Assembly (NCBI RefSeq): GCF_012650175.1
Contig: NZ_JAAILI010000043.1
Span: forward strand, 62,001 to 126,000
Source: Sphingomonas sp. S2M10
Lineage (GTDB): Bacteria; Pseudomonadota; Alphaproteobacteria; Sphingomonadales; Sphingomonadaceae
Direction: 5' to 3'
Length of the DNA stretch: 64,000 nucleotides
Under the pieces are notes generated by a model. That model did not search any database. It was not told the DNA's origin and saw nothing but the letters and a program-made list of their open reading frames with translations. The position numbers and the translations under genes are program-made. Shown here piece by piece: positions 25,920 to 35,615 of the stretch (positions are counted from its first letter, which is position 1; every line of letters begins with the position of its first letter).

Positions 25920-26585
25920 ATGCAGGCGTCTTCTATTTCCTCGCTGGGCAGCGGTCACCCGTCCGAACCCGTGGTCGAGCATATCCTTTCCTTCCCCGGC
26001 GTACAAAGGGTACCCAGCCCGAAGGTGACCTTGTTCATGGTCCGCAATTTCCTCGACGCGGCGCAGTGCCAGGCGCTGATGGGGCGGATCGACGAACATC
26101 GGCGGCCCTCCACGCTCGCCAATGCCGGCGATGATTATGCCTTTCGCACCAGCGAAACCTGCGACCTCGCGGCGGAGGATCCGCTCGCGGTCGATCTGAA
26201 GCGCCGCATCCTGGATTTCATCGGGCTCGATCCCGCACATGCCGAACCGATGCAGGGCCAACGCTATGCCGTCGGCCAGGAGTTCAAGGCGCATACCGAT
26301 TATTTCGATCCCAGCAGCGCGGATTTCGAGAAGTATTGCAGCGTCGCCGGTCAGCGGACCTGGACGGTGATGCTGTACCTGAACGCGGTGGATGCCGGCG
26401 GAGCGACTCGCTTCAAGGCGATCGACAAGATCGTGCAGCCGGAGGCGGGCAAGCTGCTGGCGTGGAACAACCTTCGCCCCGATGGCTCGGTCAATCCCTC
26501 GACGATTCACCACGCGATGAAGGTGCGCGCCGGCACCAAATACGTGATCACCCAGTGGTTTCGCGAACGTCCTTGGGGATGGTGA
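25920..26585 (+). CDS. 2OG-Fe(II) oxygenase, prolyl 4-hydroxylase-like
   Basis: A 221-residue protein. The Fe(II) site is H125 and D127 in FKAHTDYFDP with a distal histidine in IHHAMKV (H197/H198), and the 2-oxoglutarate-binding lysine is K207 in GTKYVITQWF. The core YAVGQEFKAHTDYFD and WTVMLYLNAVDAGGATRF are typical of bacterial prolyl 4-hydroxylases. It lacks a signal peptide. Substrate proteins are unknown. It is divergent from the GspE-like gene, with about 120 bases between the starts. Confidence 0.88.
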   Translation: MQASSISSLGSGHPSEPVVEHILSFPGVQRVPSPKVTLFMVRNFLDAAQCQALMGRIDEHRRPSTLANAGDDYAFRTSETCDLAAEDPLAVDLKRRILDFIGLDPAHAEPMQGQRYAVGQEFKAHTDYFDPSSADFEKYCSVAGQRTWTVMLYLNAVDAGGATRFKAIDKIVQPEAGKLLAWNNLRPDGSVNPSTIHHAMKVRAGTKYVITQWFRERPWGW

Positions 26586-26611
26586 GGCCCGGAGGACGAA
26601 GCCTCCGGGCC
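26586..26611. terminator. Stem-loop between oxygenase and TonB receptor genes
   Basis: A perfect 10-bp inverted repeat GGCCCGGAGG/CCTCCGGGCC with a six-base loop, starting one base after the oxygenase stop and lying between two convergent genes. No U-tract follows. Confidence 0.55.
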
Positions 26612-26633
26612 GGATGCCGATAGAGCCGACCGA

Positions 26634-29411
26634 TCAGAAGGTCGTGCTCAGCCCGATGCTGAGCGTGCGGCCCTGGATGTAGCGATTGGCATAGACGATC
26701 TTGCCGCTGTCGAACGTCTGGCTTTCGCTGAAGCGGGTACGGGTCAGGTTGCGACCCTCCAGCTTCAGTTCGAACGCCGCGCCGGCGATCTCGAACCCCT
26801 GGCGGGCGACGATGTCGAACCGGATGCCCGGCCGCTCGATCACGTCCGGCTGGAAGCCGGAGCCAGACAGATTGGACGGTCCGCGATTGGTCACGCGGTC
26901 GCTGGCATAGTTGAACAGGAAGGTCAGCTGCGACAGCCGGCTGGTATCCTCCAGGCTGAGCTGCAGGTTCACCAGATGGTCCGACTGGCCGGTCAGCGGC
27001 GCACCGTCGCGGAACTGCAGTGCCGCCGGGCCGAAGCCCGCCGAGCAGGAGCCGATCGTCTGGTTCAGAACGTTCGGCACGCAGCTGTCGTCGGCGGTGA
27101 TTTCCGAATGGGTGTAGGTGTAGTTCGCGATCGCCGTGAGCCGGCGGGTCGCGAAGAACGCCCCCTTCAGCCCGTCCAGCGGGATATATTTCTGCACCTC
27201 CACTTCGCCGCCGTACAGCGTCGCCTTGGGCAGGTTGGTGAAGCCGGTCTGCAGCCGATCGTCGGCGCCGGTATAGAAGCCCACCTGCTCGATCGGGTTC
27301 AGGATGCGCTTGTAGAAGCCGGCCAGGGTGAAGCGCTGGTCGCGGGCGAAGAACCACTCGTAGCGCGCCTCGAGATTGTCGAGCTTCGAATCGCGCAGCA
27401 GCGGGTTGCCGAAGAACAGGCGATCCGAGTCCGGATCACGGAACTGCTGCGGCGCCAGTTCGCGGAACTGCGGCCGCGAGATGGTCTTCGCATAGCTACC
27501 GCGCAGCTGCATGTCCGGCGCGAAGTTCCAGGTGAGCGTCAGCGCCGGCAACCAATAGTCATTGTTCAGGCGCGTGCCGGTGGTGCCGATCGGCGTGACG
27601 AACTGCCGGGCCTTTTCGTAGCGGACGCCGCCCACCGCGCGCAGACCGTCGATCGCGCTGGTTTCCGCCTGCAGATAGCCGGCATGGATCCGCAGCCCGG
27701 CGTCATAGGCATAGGCGCCCAGCGGCGTGTTGAACTGCAGCTGGATGGTGCAGGCACCGGTGCCGACCTGGGGACAGGCGTTGTTCACCACGTCCGGGCT
27801 CAGCAGATAGTCGGGCCGCAGCAGGTTGTAGGGATAGCCCGGCGCGGTGCCGCCGCCGACGCTGGTCTGGTAGTTGAACTGGAGACGCCGCGAGAAGCGC
27901 GTCGTGTCCGAATAATAATAGCCGGTCGAAAGCGTCAGCGGGATCGCGTTGGGCAGCGTGTAAATCAGGTCGCCCTGCCCGGTCCACAGGTTCTCGTTCA
28001 GGTCGGAGAAGATGATCGAGGCGAAGGGCGAGAAGCGCTGCGTCACCTGATAGGCGCCGTCACACTGGAAGCCGGTGGCGCCGTTGCCGCCGTCATAGGT
28101 GATCGTCTGCCCGGTGGTGGTGCGATTGGAGCAGAGATAGTCGAACTGGCGCTCATAGGGCGCGTTGCGCTTCGAATTGGCATAGGCGCCGCGCAGGTCG
28201 AGCTTCACGCCGTCCAGCGGACGGAACTCGCCCACTGCCTGGGTCTCGAACAGCTCGCGCTGGAACCAGTTGGTGTTCTGCTGGAAGCGCAGGCCGCTGG
28301 CGTTGTTGTAGACCTCGGCGGCCGAGCCGCGCGCCTGCTTGAGCACGTCGCGGATATAGACGTTAGTAAGGCGAATGGTGTTCTCGCCAAAGGCATAGCC
28401 GATCCCGAGCAGCGCATTGCCGACCACCCGGTTGTCGGTGAGCAGCGTGCGATAGTCGTTGCGGAGATCGCCCTGCGCGTTGACGCTGTCCTGCTGCGTG
28501 ATCAGGCGGGTGCGCCAAGTGTTGCTATAGCCCACCGACGCGACCAGACCGAGCTGGTCCGAGCCGAAATCGAGCGCACCGCCGCCGCTGATTTCCGCCG
28601 ACCAGTTCGCCGGCAGCTGGTCGTTGCGCTGGAGCAGCGTGGTCGACGCATTGGAGAGCTGCAGCACCTGCTCGGCCGGGATGATGCCCGAGCCGCTCGG
28701 CGCGTTGCGGATGAAATCGGGCACCGAGCGGGTGCCGTCGTCGAAGCCGAGCCAGTCTTGCTTGCCGCCATAATAGGTATAGCCGAGCTCGCTGGTCGTC
28801 GCGTCATCGGCCGCCAGCGATCCGCCGACGGTCAGGAAGTCCTTCTTCGGGATCGCTTTGGTCGTGAGGTTGATTACGCCGCCGCCGAATTCGGCGGGAT
28901 AATTCACCGAATAGGTCTTCTGGACGAGCGCCGAGCCGACGATCGTCGTCGGGAAGATGTCGAGCGGGACCGAGCGGCGCAGCGGCTCGGGACTCGGCAG
29001 CGGCGAACCGTTGAGCAGCGACGAGGAATAGCGGTCGCCCAGGCCGCGGACATAGACGAAGCCGCCGCCGACGACGCTGAGGCCGGTCACGCGGCTCAAC
29101 GCGCCGGCGATGTCGCCCTCGCCGGTGCGTGCGATGTCGTCGCTCGACAGGACGGAGACGACCTGCGGCGTCGCGCGCACCACGTTCGGAATGAACCGAC
29201 CGGTGACGACGATCTCCTCCGGCACCTGCCCGTCGAAGCCGGGGGCCGATACCTCGACCGGCGGCTGCGTGTCCTGCTGCTGCGCCGTGTCCTGCTCGGC
29301 AGGGCCGGCCGTCGAAGGCGTCGGCGCGGCAGTGCTCTGGGCAAGCGCCGCGGCGGGCACCAGCTGGGAGGTCAGAAGAAGAAGCGTGGCATAGGCGTGG
29401 CGTCGCTGCAT
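26634..29411 (-). CDS. TonB-dependent outer-membrane receptor
   Basis: A 925-residue receptor with signal peptide (ends AAALAQ), a Pro/Thr/Gln-rich linker, a TonB-box-like EEIVVTGRFIPN, a plug domain (LSSDDIARTGEGDIAGALSR, then GGFVYVRGLGDRYSSSLLNG) and a 22-strand-type barrel ending in the aromatic terminus LSIGLSTTF. The plug belongs to the class with NGSPLPSPEPLRRSVPLDIF. It is downstream of the beta-helix lipoprotein by 80 bases on the same strand, so the two probably form an uptake pair. The ligand is unknown; the PHO-box-like repeats upstream of the pair suggest a phosphorus-containing ligand. Confidence 0.93.
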   Translation of the reverse strand: MQRRHAYATLLLLTSQLVPAAALAQSTAAPTPSTAGPAEQDTAQQQDTQPPVEVSAPGFDGQVPEEIVVTGRFIPNVVRATPQVVSVLSSDDIARTGEGDIAGALSRVTGLSVVGGGFVYVRGLGDRYSSSLLNGSPLPSPEPLRRSVPLDIFPTTIVGSALVQKTYSVNYPAEFGGGVINLTTKAIPKKDFLTVGGSLAADDATTSELGYTYYGGKQDWLGFDDGTRSVPDFIRNAPSGSGIIPAEQVLQLSNASTTLLQRNDQLPANWSAEISGGGALDFGSDQLGLVASVGYSNTWRTRLITQQDSVNAQGDLRNDYRTLLTDNRVVGNALLGIGYAFGENTIRLTNVYIRDVLKQARGSAAEVYNNASGLRFQQNTNWFQRELFETQAVGEFRPLDGVKLDLRGAYANSKRNAPYERQFDYLCSNRTTTGQTITYDGGNGATGFQCDGAYQVTQRFSPFASIIFSDLNENLWTGQGDLIYTLPNAIPLTLSTGYYYSDTTRFSRRLQFNYQTSVGGGTAPGYPYNLLRPDYLLSPDVVNNACPQVGTGACTIQLQFNTPLGAYAYDAGLRIHAGYLQAETSAIDGLRAVGGVRYEKARQFVTPIGTTGTRLNNDYWLPALTLTWNFAPDMQLRGSYAKTISRPQFRELAPQQFRDPDSDRLFFGNPLLRDSKLDNLEARYEWFFARDQRFTLAGFYKRILNPIEQVGFYTGADDRLQTGFTNLPKATLYGGEVEVQKYIPLDGLKGAFFATRRLTAIANYTYTHSEITADDSCVPNVLNQTIGSCSAGFGPAALQFRDGAPLTGQSDHLVNLQLSLEDTSRLSQLTFLFNYASDRVTNRGPSNLSGSGFQPDVIERPGIRFDIVARQGFEIAGAAFELKLEGRNLTRTRFSESQTFDSGKIVYANRYIQGRTLSIGLSTTF

Positions 29412-29491
29412 GGCCGTGTCATCCAGTCAGAAGAAGGTGCAATGCCGGGGCGATGACAGGCATCGCCCCGGGTTCGCTCGAGAGGCTGGCC

Positions 29492-31093
29492 TCAGCGGCC
29501 GTTGCAGGCGAAGAACACCGAGTTGAACACCGGCGGGCCCTGGTCCTGCAGCGTGTCGTTCTTGGCGCGGATGGTCGAGCGGTCGGTGGCGCTGGTCTCG
29601 CCGGCGACCAGGTTGACGCAGCCAACGCCCGACGGCGACTTCACGATGCCGTTGACGAAGGTCATGTCCGCACCGCCGCGCAGGCGGATCGCCGCCGGCG
29701 CCAGCGCCGTCTGGATGAAGGTGAAGTTGGCGTAGCGGCCCCAAGTGCGGGGCAGCAGGTCCTCGGCATTGTTCGAGTCGATCTCGGTCGAGAACGAGTC
29801 GGCCGTGGCGCCCGAAACCTTCTGCGCGGCGATCATGAACTGGATGAAACCGCGCCAGCCATTGTCGACGTCGAAGCCGTCATCGTCCGCGCCGGTGACG
29901 GCGATGTACTTGATGTTGGAGGCACCACCGAAGATCTCGATGCCGTCATCGGCCGAGTTGTGGCTCTGAATGTGATCCAGCACCGTGCCCGAGCCGACGC
30001 CGCCCAGCGTGAGGCCCTGCAGCTCATTGCCGTCCGAGATGGCGATGCCCGAATAGCGGATCTGGACATAGGACATCTGGCCGCTGTTGTCGGCATCGTT
30101 GGTGCCGCCGTAGAAGCGGCCGGTGACGCCTTCGATCGCCTGCTGGCAGGGCGTCGGGTTGCTGCCGCCGGTGCCGGTGGCGCAGACCGCGGTGCGGGCG
30201 CGGCCGAGCAGGATGATGCCGCCCCACTGGCCCTGGGTCGCGTCGCTGACGCCGTTGCTTCCCAGATTCTGCTGCGAGGTGAAGATGATCGGCGTGTCAC
30301 GGGTGCCGACGGCCTGGATCTTCGAACCGCGATTGACGAGCAGCAGGTCGTTGGTCGCCTCGGACGAATCCGCCGCGATCACCACGCCGGCGGCGATCGT
30401 CAGCGTCACGCCGGCGCCGCCGGTGGCGCCCAGATCGGTGCCGACTTCGGTCTGACCGCGCAGACGATAGAAGACGCCCTGGATCTTCGGAAGCGAGAGA
30501 TCGGTCGTGATGGCGGCAGGCAGGCGGCAGGCGCGGAAGGTCTGGACCAGGCCGTCATCGATGGTGCCGGTCGGGCAGGCCGCGGTCGAACCGCCGGTGC
30601 CGACTGCCGGCACTGCGGTGCAGGCCGCGCCGGTGCCGCCGAAATTGGCGGTGGTCGAGTTGCAGGTCCACTGCTGGAAGGCGGTGTCCGTCGGGCCGTT
30701 GAGCGCGCCGACATAATTGGTGCTGCTGAAGAAGCTGCCCAGCGACGACGGATCGAGCGCCGTCGTCAGCGACGTCGCGGTCGCCGGGAACAGCCCGCTG
30801 ATGCCGGCGCTGGTGCCGTTCACATTGTTGTTGGTCCCGCCCTTCACCAGCGTCAGCTGCTCGTCCGCCGTGATCGAGATGCCGTTGACGGTGGTCGCTG
30901 CGGCGAACTGCGCCGCAGTGATGTCCGCCGTGGGGGTGGGCGTGGGGGTAGGCGTCGGCGTCGGCGTCGGCGCGACGATCACGACGCTGCCGGCGCCCGG
31001 CGATGCCACATTGTCCGCGCCGTTGCAGGCGGAGAGAGCCGCCGTGGCGGCGGTCGTCAGGAACAGTTGGCCGTAGCGCTTGAAGCTCGCCAT
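29492..31093 (-). CDS. Secreted beta-helix lipoprotein, partner of the TonB receptor
   Basis: A 533-residue protein with a lipoprotein signal (TAALSAC, cysteine at residue 23), a spacer of seven Pro-Thr repeats (residues 41-55) and a large Gly/Ala/Asn-rich domain with recurrent short motifs (GGIILLGRARTAVC, DDGIEIFGGASNIKYIAVTG, ADDDGFDVDNGWRGFIQF) that look like right-handed beta-helix coils. It has several cysteines in the N-terminal half (ACTAVPAVG, AACPTGT). I do not recognise a named family. By analogy with other receptor-lipoprotein pairs it may capture or cleave a substrate at the cell surface before uptake by the downstream receptor. Confidence 0.8.
   Translation of the reverse strand: MASFKRYGQLFLTTAATAALSACNGADNVASPGAGSVVIVAPTPTPTPTPTPTPTADITAAQFAAATTVNGISITADEQLTLVKGGTNNNVNGTSAGISGLFPATATSLTTALDPSSLGSFFSSTNYVGALNGPTDTAFQQWTCNSTTANFGGTGAACTAVPAVGTGGSTAACPTGTIDDGLVQTFRACRLPAAITTDLSLPKIQGVFYRLRGQTEVGTDLGATGGAGVTLTIAAGVVIAADSSEATNDLLLVNRGSKIQAVGTRDTPIIFTSQQNLGSNGVSDATQGQWGGIILLGRARTAVCATGTGGSNPTPCQQAIEGVTGRFYGGTNDADNSGQMSYVQIRYSGIAISDGNELQGLTLGGVGSGTVLDHIQSHNSADDGIEIFGGASNIKYIAVTGADDDGFDVDNGWRGFIQFMIAAQKVSGATADSFSTEIDSNNAEDLLPRTWGRYANFTFIQTALAPAAIRLRGGADMTFVNGIVKSPSGVGCVNLVAGETSATDRSTIRAKNDTLQDQGPPVFNSVFFACNGR
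30930..30972. repeat. Pro-Thr coding microrepeat
   Basis: Inside the lipoprotein gene a run of seven Pro-Thr codon pairs, seen on the plus strand as repeated GGCGTC/GGGGGT hexamers. It encodes the flexible linker behind the lipidated cysteine and is prone to length change. Confidence 0.75.
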
Positions 31094-31208
31094 CGCGCAG
31101 TATCTCCCGTCATTCGTTGCAAACCGGGCGCTTGGCGATGCGTGCGATGCCCCTTTCGCGCCCGAACCGGGCCCTAAACGCCCTGCATGACTCGATCATG
31201 CGGTTATC

Positions 31209-31247
31209 GTGACGATATGATGACATAGATATAATGCTTATGTGACA
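31209..31247 (-). promoter_or_regulatory. PHO-box-like direct repeats upstream of the lipoprotein/TonB receptor pair
   Basis: On the minus strand three copies of a TGTCAT/TGTCAC/CGTCAC half-site lie in the same orientation: 31247-31242 (TGTCAC), 31225-31220 (TGTCAT) and 31214-31209 (CGTCAC). Their spacing is 22 and 11 bases, the 11-bp periodicity of PhoB direct repeats. They sit about 115-155 bases upstream of the lipoprotein ATG in an unusually A/T-rich patch. PhoB control is inferred. Confidence 0.45.
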
Positions 31248-31323
31248 TCACGCGAGGTCGGGCTAATCCCTTGTCGGTATACAGGGGAGGGACCGAAACT
31301 GGGGGCTGCAACGGCCGGCGCGC

Positions 31324-32214
31324 CTAGAGTCCGGCCGTCAGCACCACACCGAGGCAGACCGCCAGACCGGCGATCGCCTGCCGCACGCTCAGCGCCTCGC
31401 GAAAGAGCCGGTGGCCGGCCACCGCAGCGATCGGCATCTCCACCACGCCGAGCGATCGCACCGCCGCCGCCGGGGCGAGGTTGAGCGCGAAGAACCAGCC
31501 GGAAGAGGCGAGTGCGCCGAACAGCCCCGCACCCAGCGATCCGCGCCAACCGGCGATCACCGCGCACAATGCGGCCGGATCGCGCCATAGCAGGAAGGCG
31601 ACCAGCCCGACGGTCTGCACCGCCTGCACCAGCGTGACGCTGGTCATGGCGGCGAAGAAGGGATGCGCCGGCTCCAGCGCCAGCCCGGCATGACGGAAGC
31701 CGTTTAGTGCAAGCCCGAACAACAGGCCGGACAGCGTGCCGAACACCACGCCGGGCAGCAGTCGCCCCTCCCCGCCGACATCGCGCGGCCAGACCAGCAA
31801 CGCCAGTCCGGCGGTCGTCACCCCGACGCCCAGCCAACCGAGCGGGCTGAGCGTGTCCCCGAACACCAGCAGCCCGGCAAGCGCCGCCAGCGGCACCGAG
31901 CTTTGCTGGAGCGCCATCCCTACCGCGAATCCGGCATGGTACATGGCGTGGAGCAGCGCCGCGGTGGCCAGCACCTGCGCAAGAGCCCCGAGCAGCGCCG
32001 GCCACCAGAAGGCCCAGCCCAGTTGCGGATGCAGGTGCCCCGGCCCGATGGCGAGAATGGCCGCGAGCATCAACGCGGCCGAAAAGGGTAGCCCGAAGAG
32101 GAATCGCACCAGCGTTGCTCCCCAGGGCCCGCTCGATGCCATCATGCCGCGCTGGAAGACGTTGCGTGCAACCTGGAACGCCGCCGCCGCCACCGTTGCC
32201 CCCGCCCAGATCAT
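31324..32214 (-). CDS. EamA-family (DMT) transporter
   Basis: A 296-residue protein with ten predicted membrane helices in two EamA repeats (MIWAGATVAAAAFQVARNVF; later GVVFGTLSGLLFGLALNGF). Family members move amino acids or other metabolites, often outward; no substrate can be given. ATG 32214 is chosen because upstream residues of the open frame are charged and unlike a membrane N-terminus. It is a single gene, downstream of the tRNA-Val terminator. Confidence 0.88.
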   Translation of the reverse strand: MIWAGATVAAAAFQVARNVFQRGMMASSGPWGATLVRFLFGLPFSAALMLAAILAIGPGHLHPQLGWAFWWPALLGALAQVLATAALLHAMYHAGFAVGMALQQSSVPLAALAGLLVFGDTLSPLGWLGVGVTTAGLALLVWPRDVGGEGRLLPGVVFGTLSGLLFGLALNGFRHAGLALEPAHPFFAAMTSVTLVQAVQTVGLVAFLLWRDPAALCAVIAGWRGSLGAGLFGALASSGWFFALNLAPAAAVRSLGVVEMPIAAVAGHRLFREALSVRQAIAGLAVCLGVVLTAGL

Positions 32215-32308
32215 CGCAACCCTTTCCTGCCTGCCCCTGCGCGGCAACCAGCAGGACCGGCAATCGGGATCCACGTGCGCCTATCGCCAGGCGGCACGCC
32301 GGGCAACG

Positions 32309-32345
32309 AAAAAGCCCGCCGGACCCAGGGGGCCGGCGGGCTTTC
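32309..32345 (-). terminator. Intrinsic terminator of tRNA-Val
   Basis: On the minus strand a 12-bp stem AAAGCCCGCCGG / CCGGCGGGCTTT with a short loop is followed by TTTTTC, seven bases past the encoded CCA of the leftward tRNA-Val. This has the stem and U-tract of a Rho-independent terminator. Confidence 0.8.
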
Positions 32346-32351
32346 TCTACA

Positions 32352-32426
32352 TGGTGGGCGCGGCTGGGATTGAACCAGCGACCCCTGCGGTGTGAACACA
32401 GTGCTCTACCACTGAGCTACGCGCCC
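32352..32426 (-). tRNA. tRNA-Val (CAC)
   Basis: A 75-nt cloverleaf on the minus strand: acceptor GGGCGCG/CGCGCCC, D arm GCTCAGTGGTAGAGC, anticodon arm CTGTG-TTCACAC-CGCAG with anticodon CAC, T arm GCTGGTTCAATCCCAGC, and encoded CCA. Confidence 0.95.
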
Positions 32427-32534
32427 ATTGGCCTGTGGGTGAAACCCTGCGGCCGAAACGGGAAGCGGGCCTTTACGGTGCGCCTCGCAGCCTGTCCAGC
32501 CCCGTTTCGCACCCCGCCCGCATTTTTTTGGTAC

Positions 32535-32807
32535 TTAGTTCACCGAATCCTTGAGCACCTTGCCCGGCTTGAACTTGGGCTGGTTCGACGCCTTGATGGT
32601 CATTTCCTCACCGGTGCGCGGGTTGCGGCCGGTCGACGCCTTGCGCTTGCTGACCGAGAAGGTGCCGAAGCCGACGAGACGGACTTCGTCGCCCTTCTTG
32701 AGCGCGCCGGTGATCACGTCGAACACCGCTTCGACGGCCTTGACGGCGTCACCCTTGGCCAGGCCGGAAACATCGGCGACCTGACCGATCAGCTCTTGCT
32801 TGTTCAT
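32535..32807 (-). CDS. hupB: HU-type DNA-binding protein
   Basis: A 90-residue basic histone-like protein with the complete HU fold: MNKQELIGQVADVSGLAKGD, the strand VRLVGFGTFSVSKR, and the DNA-binding arm GRNPRTGEEMTIKASNQPKF ending FKPGKVLKDSVN. It bends and compacts DNA in the nucleoid. It lies 158 bases downstream of lon on the same strand, the conserved lon-hupB arrangement of proteobacteria. Confidence 0.97.
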   Translation of the reverse strand: MNKQELIGQVADVSGLAKGDAVKAVEAVFDVITGALKKGDEVRLVGFGTFSVSKRKASTGRNPRTGEEMTIKASNQPKFKPGKVLKDSVN

Positions 32808-32965
32808 GCTGGTGCAAACCCCCTGAAACTGTGCGGGATACCGCGTTAGATACGATTGGATGGCCGAATGAGTCGCGGCGGCTGCGCTGGCGTGCGAGTC
32901 AGCACGGGCGAGCCGCCGGAGTCAAAGCCTTTCGGACGGAATTGCGTCAGAAAAGTTACGGAATG

Positions 32966-35422
32966 TCAATGATGCAACGCATCTCCAATTGCCGGCACGC
33001 CGGCGGGCGGCTGGGTAGCGAGTTCATCGGCATCCGACCAGTCGATTGCGGTGAGCGGTTCGGTCAGCGCCAGCCGGAGCACCTCGTCGACATGCGCAAC
33101 CGGGATGATTTCCAGCCCTTCGCGAATGTTCGCAGGAATTTCGGCAAGATCCTTCTCATTCTCGGTCGGGATCAGCACGGTCTTGATGCCGCCGCGCAGC
33201 GCCGCGAGCAGCTTCTCCTTGAGGCCGCCGATGGGCAGCACCCGGCCGCGCAGGGTCACTTCGCCGGTCATCGCAATATCCTTGCGGACGGCGACACCCG
33301 TCAGCGTTGAGACGATCGAGGTGACCAGGCCGATGCCCGCCGACGGACCATCCTTGGGCACCGCGCCCTCGGGCAGGTGGACGTGGATGTCCTTGCGCGC
33401 GAACAGGCTCGGCTTGATGCCGTAGCTCGGGCTGCGCGCGCGGACGAAGCTGAACGCGGCTTCCACCGATTCCTTCATCACGTCGCCCAGCTTGCCGGTC
33501 GTCTTGATCGCGCCCTTGCCGGGCACGGTGACGCTCTCGATGGTCAGCAGCTCGCCGCCCACCTCGGTCCAGGCGAGGCCGGTGACCGCACCGATCTGGT
33601 GCTCCTCCTCGCCCACGCCGAAGCGATACTTCCTGACACCAGCAAAGTCGGCCAGATTCTCGGGAGTGATGGTGACCTGGGTCTCCTTGCCCTCGAGGAT
33701 CTTGCGCAGGCTCTTGCGGGCGAGCTTGGCGATCTCGCGCTCCAGCGTGCGCACACCGGCTTCGCGCGTGTAATAGCGGATCAGGTCGCGCAGACCCTCG
33801 TTGGTGAGGACGAATTCGCGCTCCTTCAGGCCATGCGCATCGATCTGCTTGGCAACCAGATGGCGCTCGGCGATCTCGACCTTCTCGTCCTCGGTATAGC
33901 CTTCGAGCCGGATGATCTCCATGCGGTCGAGCAGCGGCTGCGGCAGGTTGAGCGAGTTGGCCGTGCACACGAACATCACGTCCGAAAGATCGATGTCGAT
34001 CTCCAGATAGTGGTCGTTGAACTTGCTGTTCTGCTCCGGATCCAGCACCTCGAGCAGCGCCGAGGCGGGATCGCCGCGGAAGTCCTGACCGAGCTTGTCG
34101 ATCTCGTCGAGCAGGAACAGCGGGTTCGAGGTGCCGGCCTTTTTCAGGTTCGACACGATCTTGCCCGGCAGCGAGCCGATATAGGTGCGGCGGTGGCCGC
34201 GAATCTCGGCTTCGTCGCGAACACCGCCCAGCGACTGGCGGATGAACTCGCGGCCGGTTGCCTTGGCGATGCTCTTGCCCAGGCTGGTCTTGCCCACGCC
34301 CGGCGGGCCGACGAGGCACAGGATCGGCCCCTTCAGCTTGTTGGTGCGCGCCTGGACCGCGAGATATTCGACGATCCGGTCCTTCACCTTTTCCAGGGCA
34401 TAGTGATCCTGATCGAGCACGCCCTGCGCCTCGGCGATGTCCTTCTTCAGCTTGGACTTCTTGCCCCAGGGCAGGCCCAGCAGCACGTCGAGATAATTGC
34501 GCACGACGGTGGCCTCGGCCGACATCGGCGCCATTGTCTTGAGCTTTTTCAGCTCGCCCTGCGCCTTGGCGCGGGCTTCCTTGGAGAGCTTGAGCGTGGC
34601 GATCTTCTGGGTGAGTTCGGCGACCTCGTCGCCCTCGCCCTCTTCGCCCTCATTGCCCAGCTCGCGCTGGATCGCCTTGAGCTGTTCGTTGAGATAATAT
34701 TCGCGCTGCGTCTTCTCCATCTGGCGCTTGACGCGGCTGCGGATCTTCTTCTCGACCTGCAGCACGCCCAGCTCGCCCTCCATGAAGGCGAACACCATCT
34801 CAAGGCGCTTCTGGGGGTCGTTCTCGACCAGCAGTGCCTGCTTGTCGGCAACCTTCACCGAGATATTGGCGGCGACCGCGTCGGCCAGGCGCGACGGATC
34901 CTCCAGTTCGCCGAGCTGCACGGCGGTTTCGGCCGGCAGCTTGCGGTTGAGCTTGGCGTAATTCTCGAACTGCTCGACGACCGAACGCATCAGCGCCTTC
35001 AGCTCGGGGCTGAGGTTTTCTGGCGTCAGCTTGGAGACGGCCTCGTCGACACCTTCCTGCGCGGCTTCGAGCGACGTGTCGCCTTCTTCCACCGGCTCGA
35101 CATGCGCAGTGAGGTAGGCGCCAGTCTCCTCGATGGAGAGCAGGTTGCCGCGCTCCTTGCCGGCAACCAGCACACGCACGGTGCCGTCGGGCAGCTTGAG
35201 CAGCTGCAGCACTTCGGCGGAAACGCCGGTATCGTAGAGATCCTCGCGGCCGGGATCGTCCTCGGCCGGATCGAGCTGCGCGACGAGGAAGATCTCCTTG
35301 TCGGCAGCCATCGCCGCTTCCAGCGCCGCGACCGACTTATCACGGCCGACGAACAGCGGCACGATCATGTGCGGGAAGACGACGATGTCGCGAAGCGGCA
35401 GGACGGGATAGGACTGCTTCAT
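32966..35422 (-). CDS. lon: ATP-dependent protease Lon
   Basis: An 818-residue serine protease and AAA+ ATPase. The N-terminal substrate domain starts [20 protein letters not shown], the Walker A is [15 protein letters not shown], Walker B lies in [14 protein letters not shown], and the catalytic Ser-Lys dyad is in [14 protein letters not shown] (serine) and [14 protein letters not shown] (lysine). It degrades misfolded and regulatory proteins in the cytoplasm. ATG 35422 (MKQSYPVL) gives the standard N-terminus. An RpoH-like promoter lies 44 bases upstream of this start. Confidence 0.98.
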   Translation of the reverse strand: MKQSYPVLPLRDIVVFPHMIVPLFVGRDKSVAALEAAMAADKEIFLVAQLDPAEDDPGREDLYDTGVSAEVLQLLKLPDGTVRVLVAGKERGNLLSIEETGAYLTAHVEPVEEGDTSLEAAQEGVDEAVSKLTPENLSPELKALMRSVVEQFENYAKLNRKLPAETAVQLGELEDPSRLADAVAANISVKVADKQALLVENDPQKRLEMVFAFMEGELGVLQVEKKIRSRVKRQMEKTQREYYLNEQLKAIQRELGNEGEEGEGDEVAELTQKIATLKLSKEARAKAQGELKKLKTMAPMSAEATVVRNYLDVLLGLPWGKKSKLKKDIAEAQGVLDQDHYALEKVKDRIVEYLAVQARTNKLKGPILCLVGPPGVGKTSLGKSIAKATGREFIRQSLGGVRDEAEIRGHRRTYIGSLPGKIVSNLKKAGTSNPLFLLDEIDKLGQDFRGDPASALLEVLDPEQNSKFNDHYLEIDIDLSDVMFVCTANSLNLPQPLLDRMEIIRLEGYTEDEKVEIAERHLVAKQIDAHGLKEREFVLTNEGLRDLIRYYTREAGVRTLEREIAKLARKSLRKILEGKETQVTITPENLADFAGVRKYRFGVGEEEHQIGAVTGLAWTEVGGELLTIESVTVPGKGAIKTTGKLGDVMKESVEAAFSFVRARSPSYGIKPSLFARKDIHVHLPEGAVPKDGPSAGIGLVTSIVSTLTGVAVRKDIAMTGEVTLRGRVLPIGGLKEKLLAALRGGIKTVLIPTENEKDLAEIPANIREGLEIIPVAHVDEVLRLALTEPLTAIDWSDADELATQPPAGVPAIGDALHH

Positions 35423-35465
35423 GAAAACTCCGGGTCGGCCCCCAGCTGGGAGCACCATAGCCTTA

Positions 35466-35494
35466 TATATGGGGCCTGGAACGAGCGCATCAAT
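35466..35494 (-). promoter_or_regulatory. RpoH (sigma-32)-like heat-shock promoter of lon
   Basis: On the minus strand the -10 element CCCCATATA (35474-35466) matches the sigma-32 consensus CCCCATNTA fully, and ATTGATG (35494-35488) lies 13 bases upstream as a weak CTTGAAA-like -35. The start codon of lon is 43 bases further downstream. Confidence 0.65.
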
Positions 35495-35615
35495 TGCGCA
35501 GGGGCATTAACCCAGATTGCGGTGGAAAACTCCAGTCCGGTAGAGGCTGGTCTCCGCTCGCGTCCTCCTGCGGCGGCGCTATCATTGCGCCTCACCACGC
35601 TGATTCGCCCCGCCC

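Noticed and set aside
26976..29456. An 826-residue open frame on the plus strand opposite the TonB receptor
   Set aside because: Antisense shadow of the receptor gene; composition dominated by Arg, Ala, Gly and Val and no motifs.
30930..30972. Short tandem repeat considered as a CRISPR-like or intergenic repeat
   Set aside because: It is in frame inside the lipoprotein gene and simply encodes the Pro-Thr linker.
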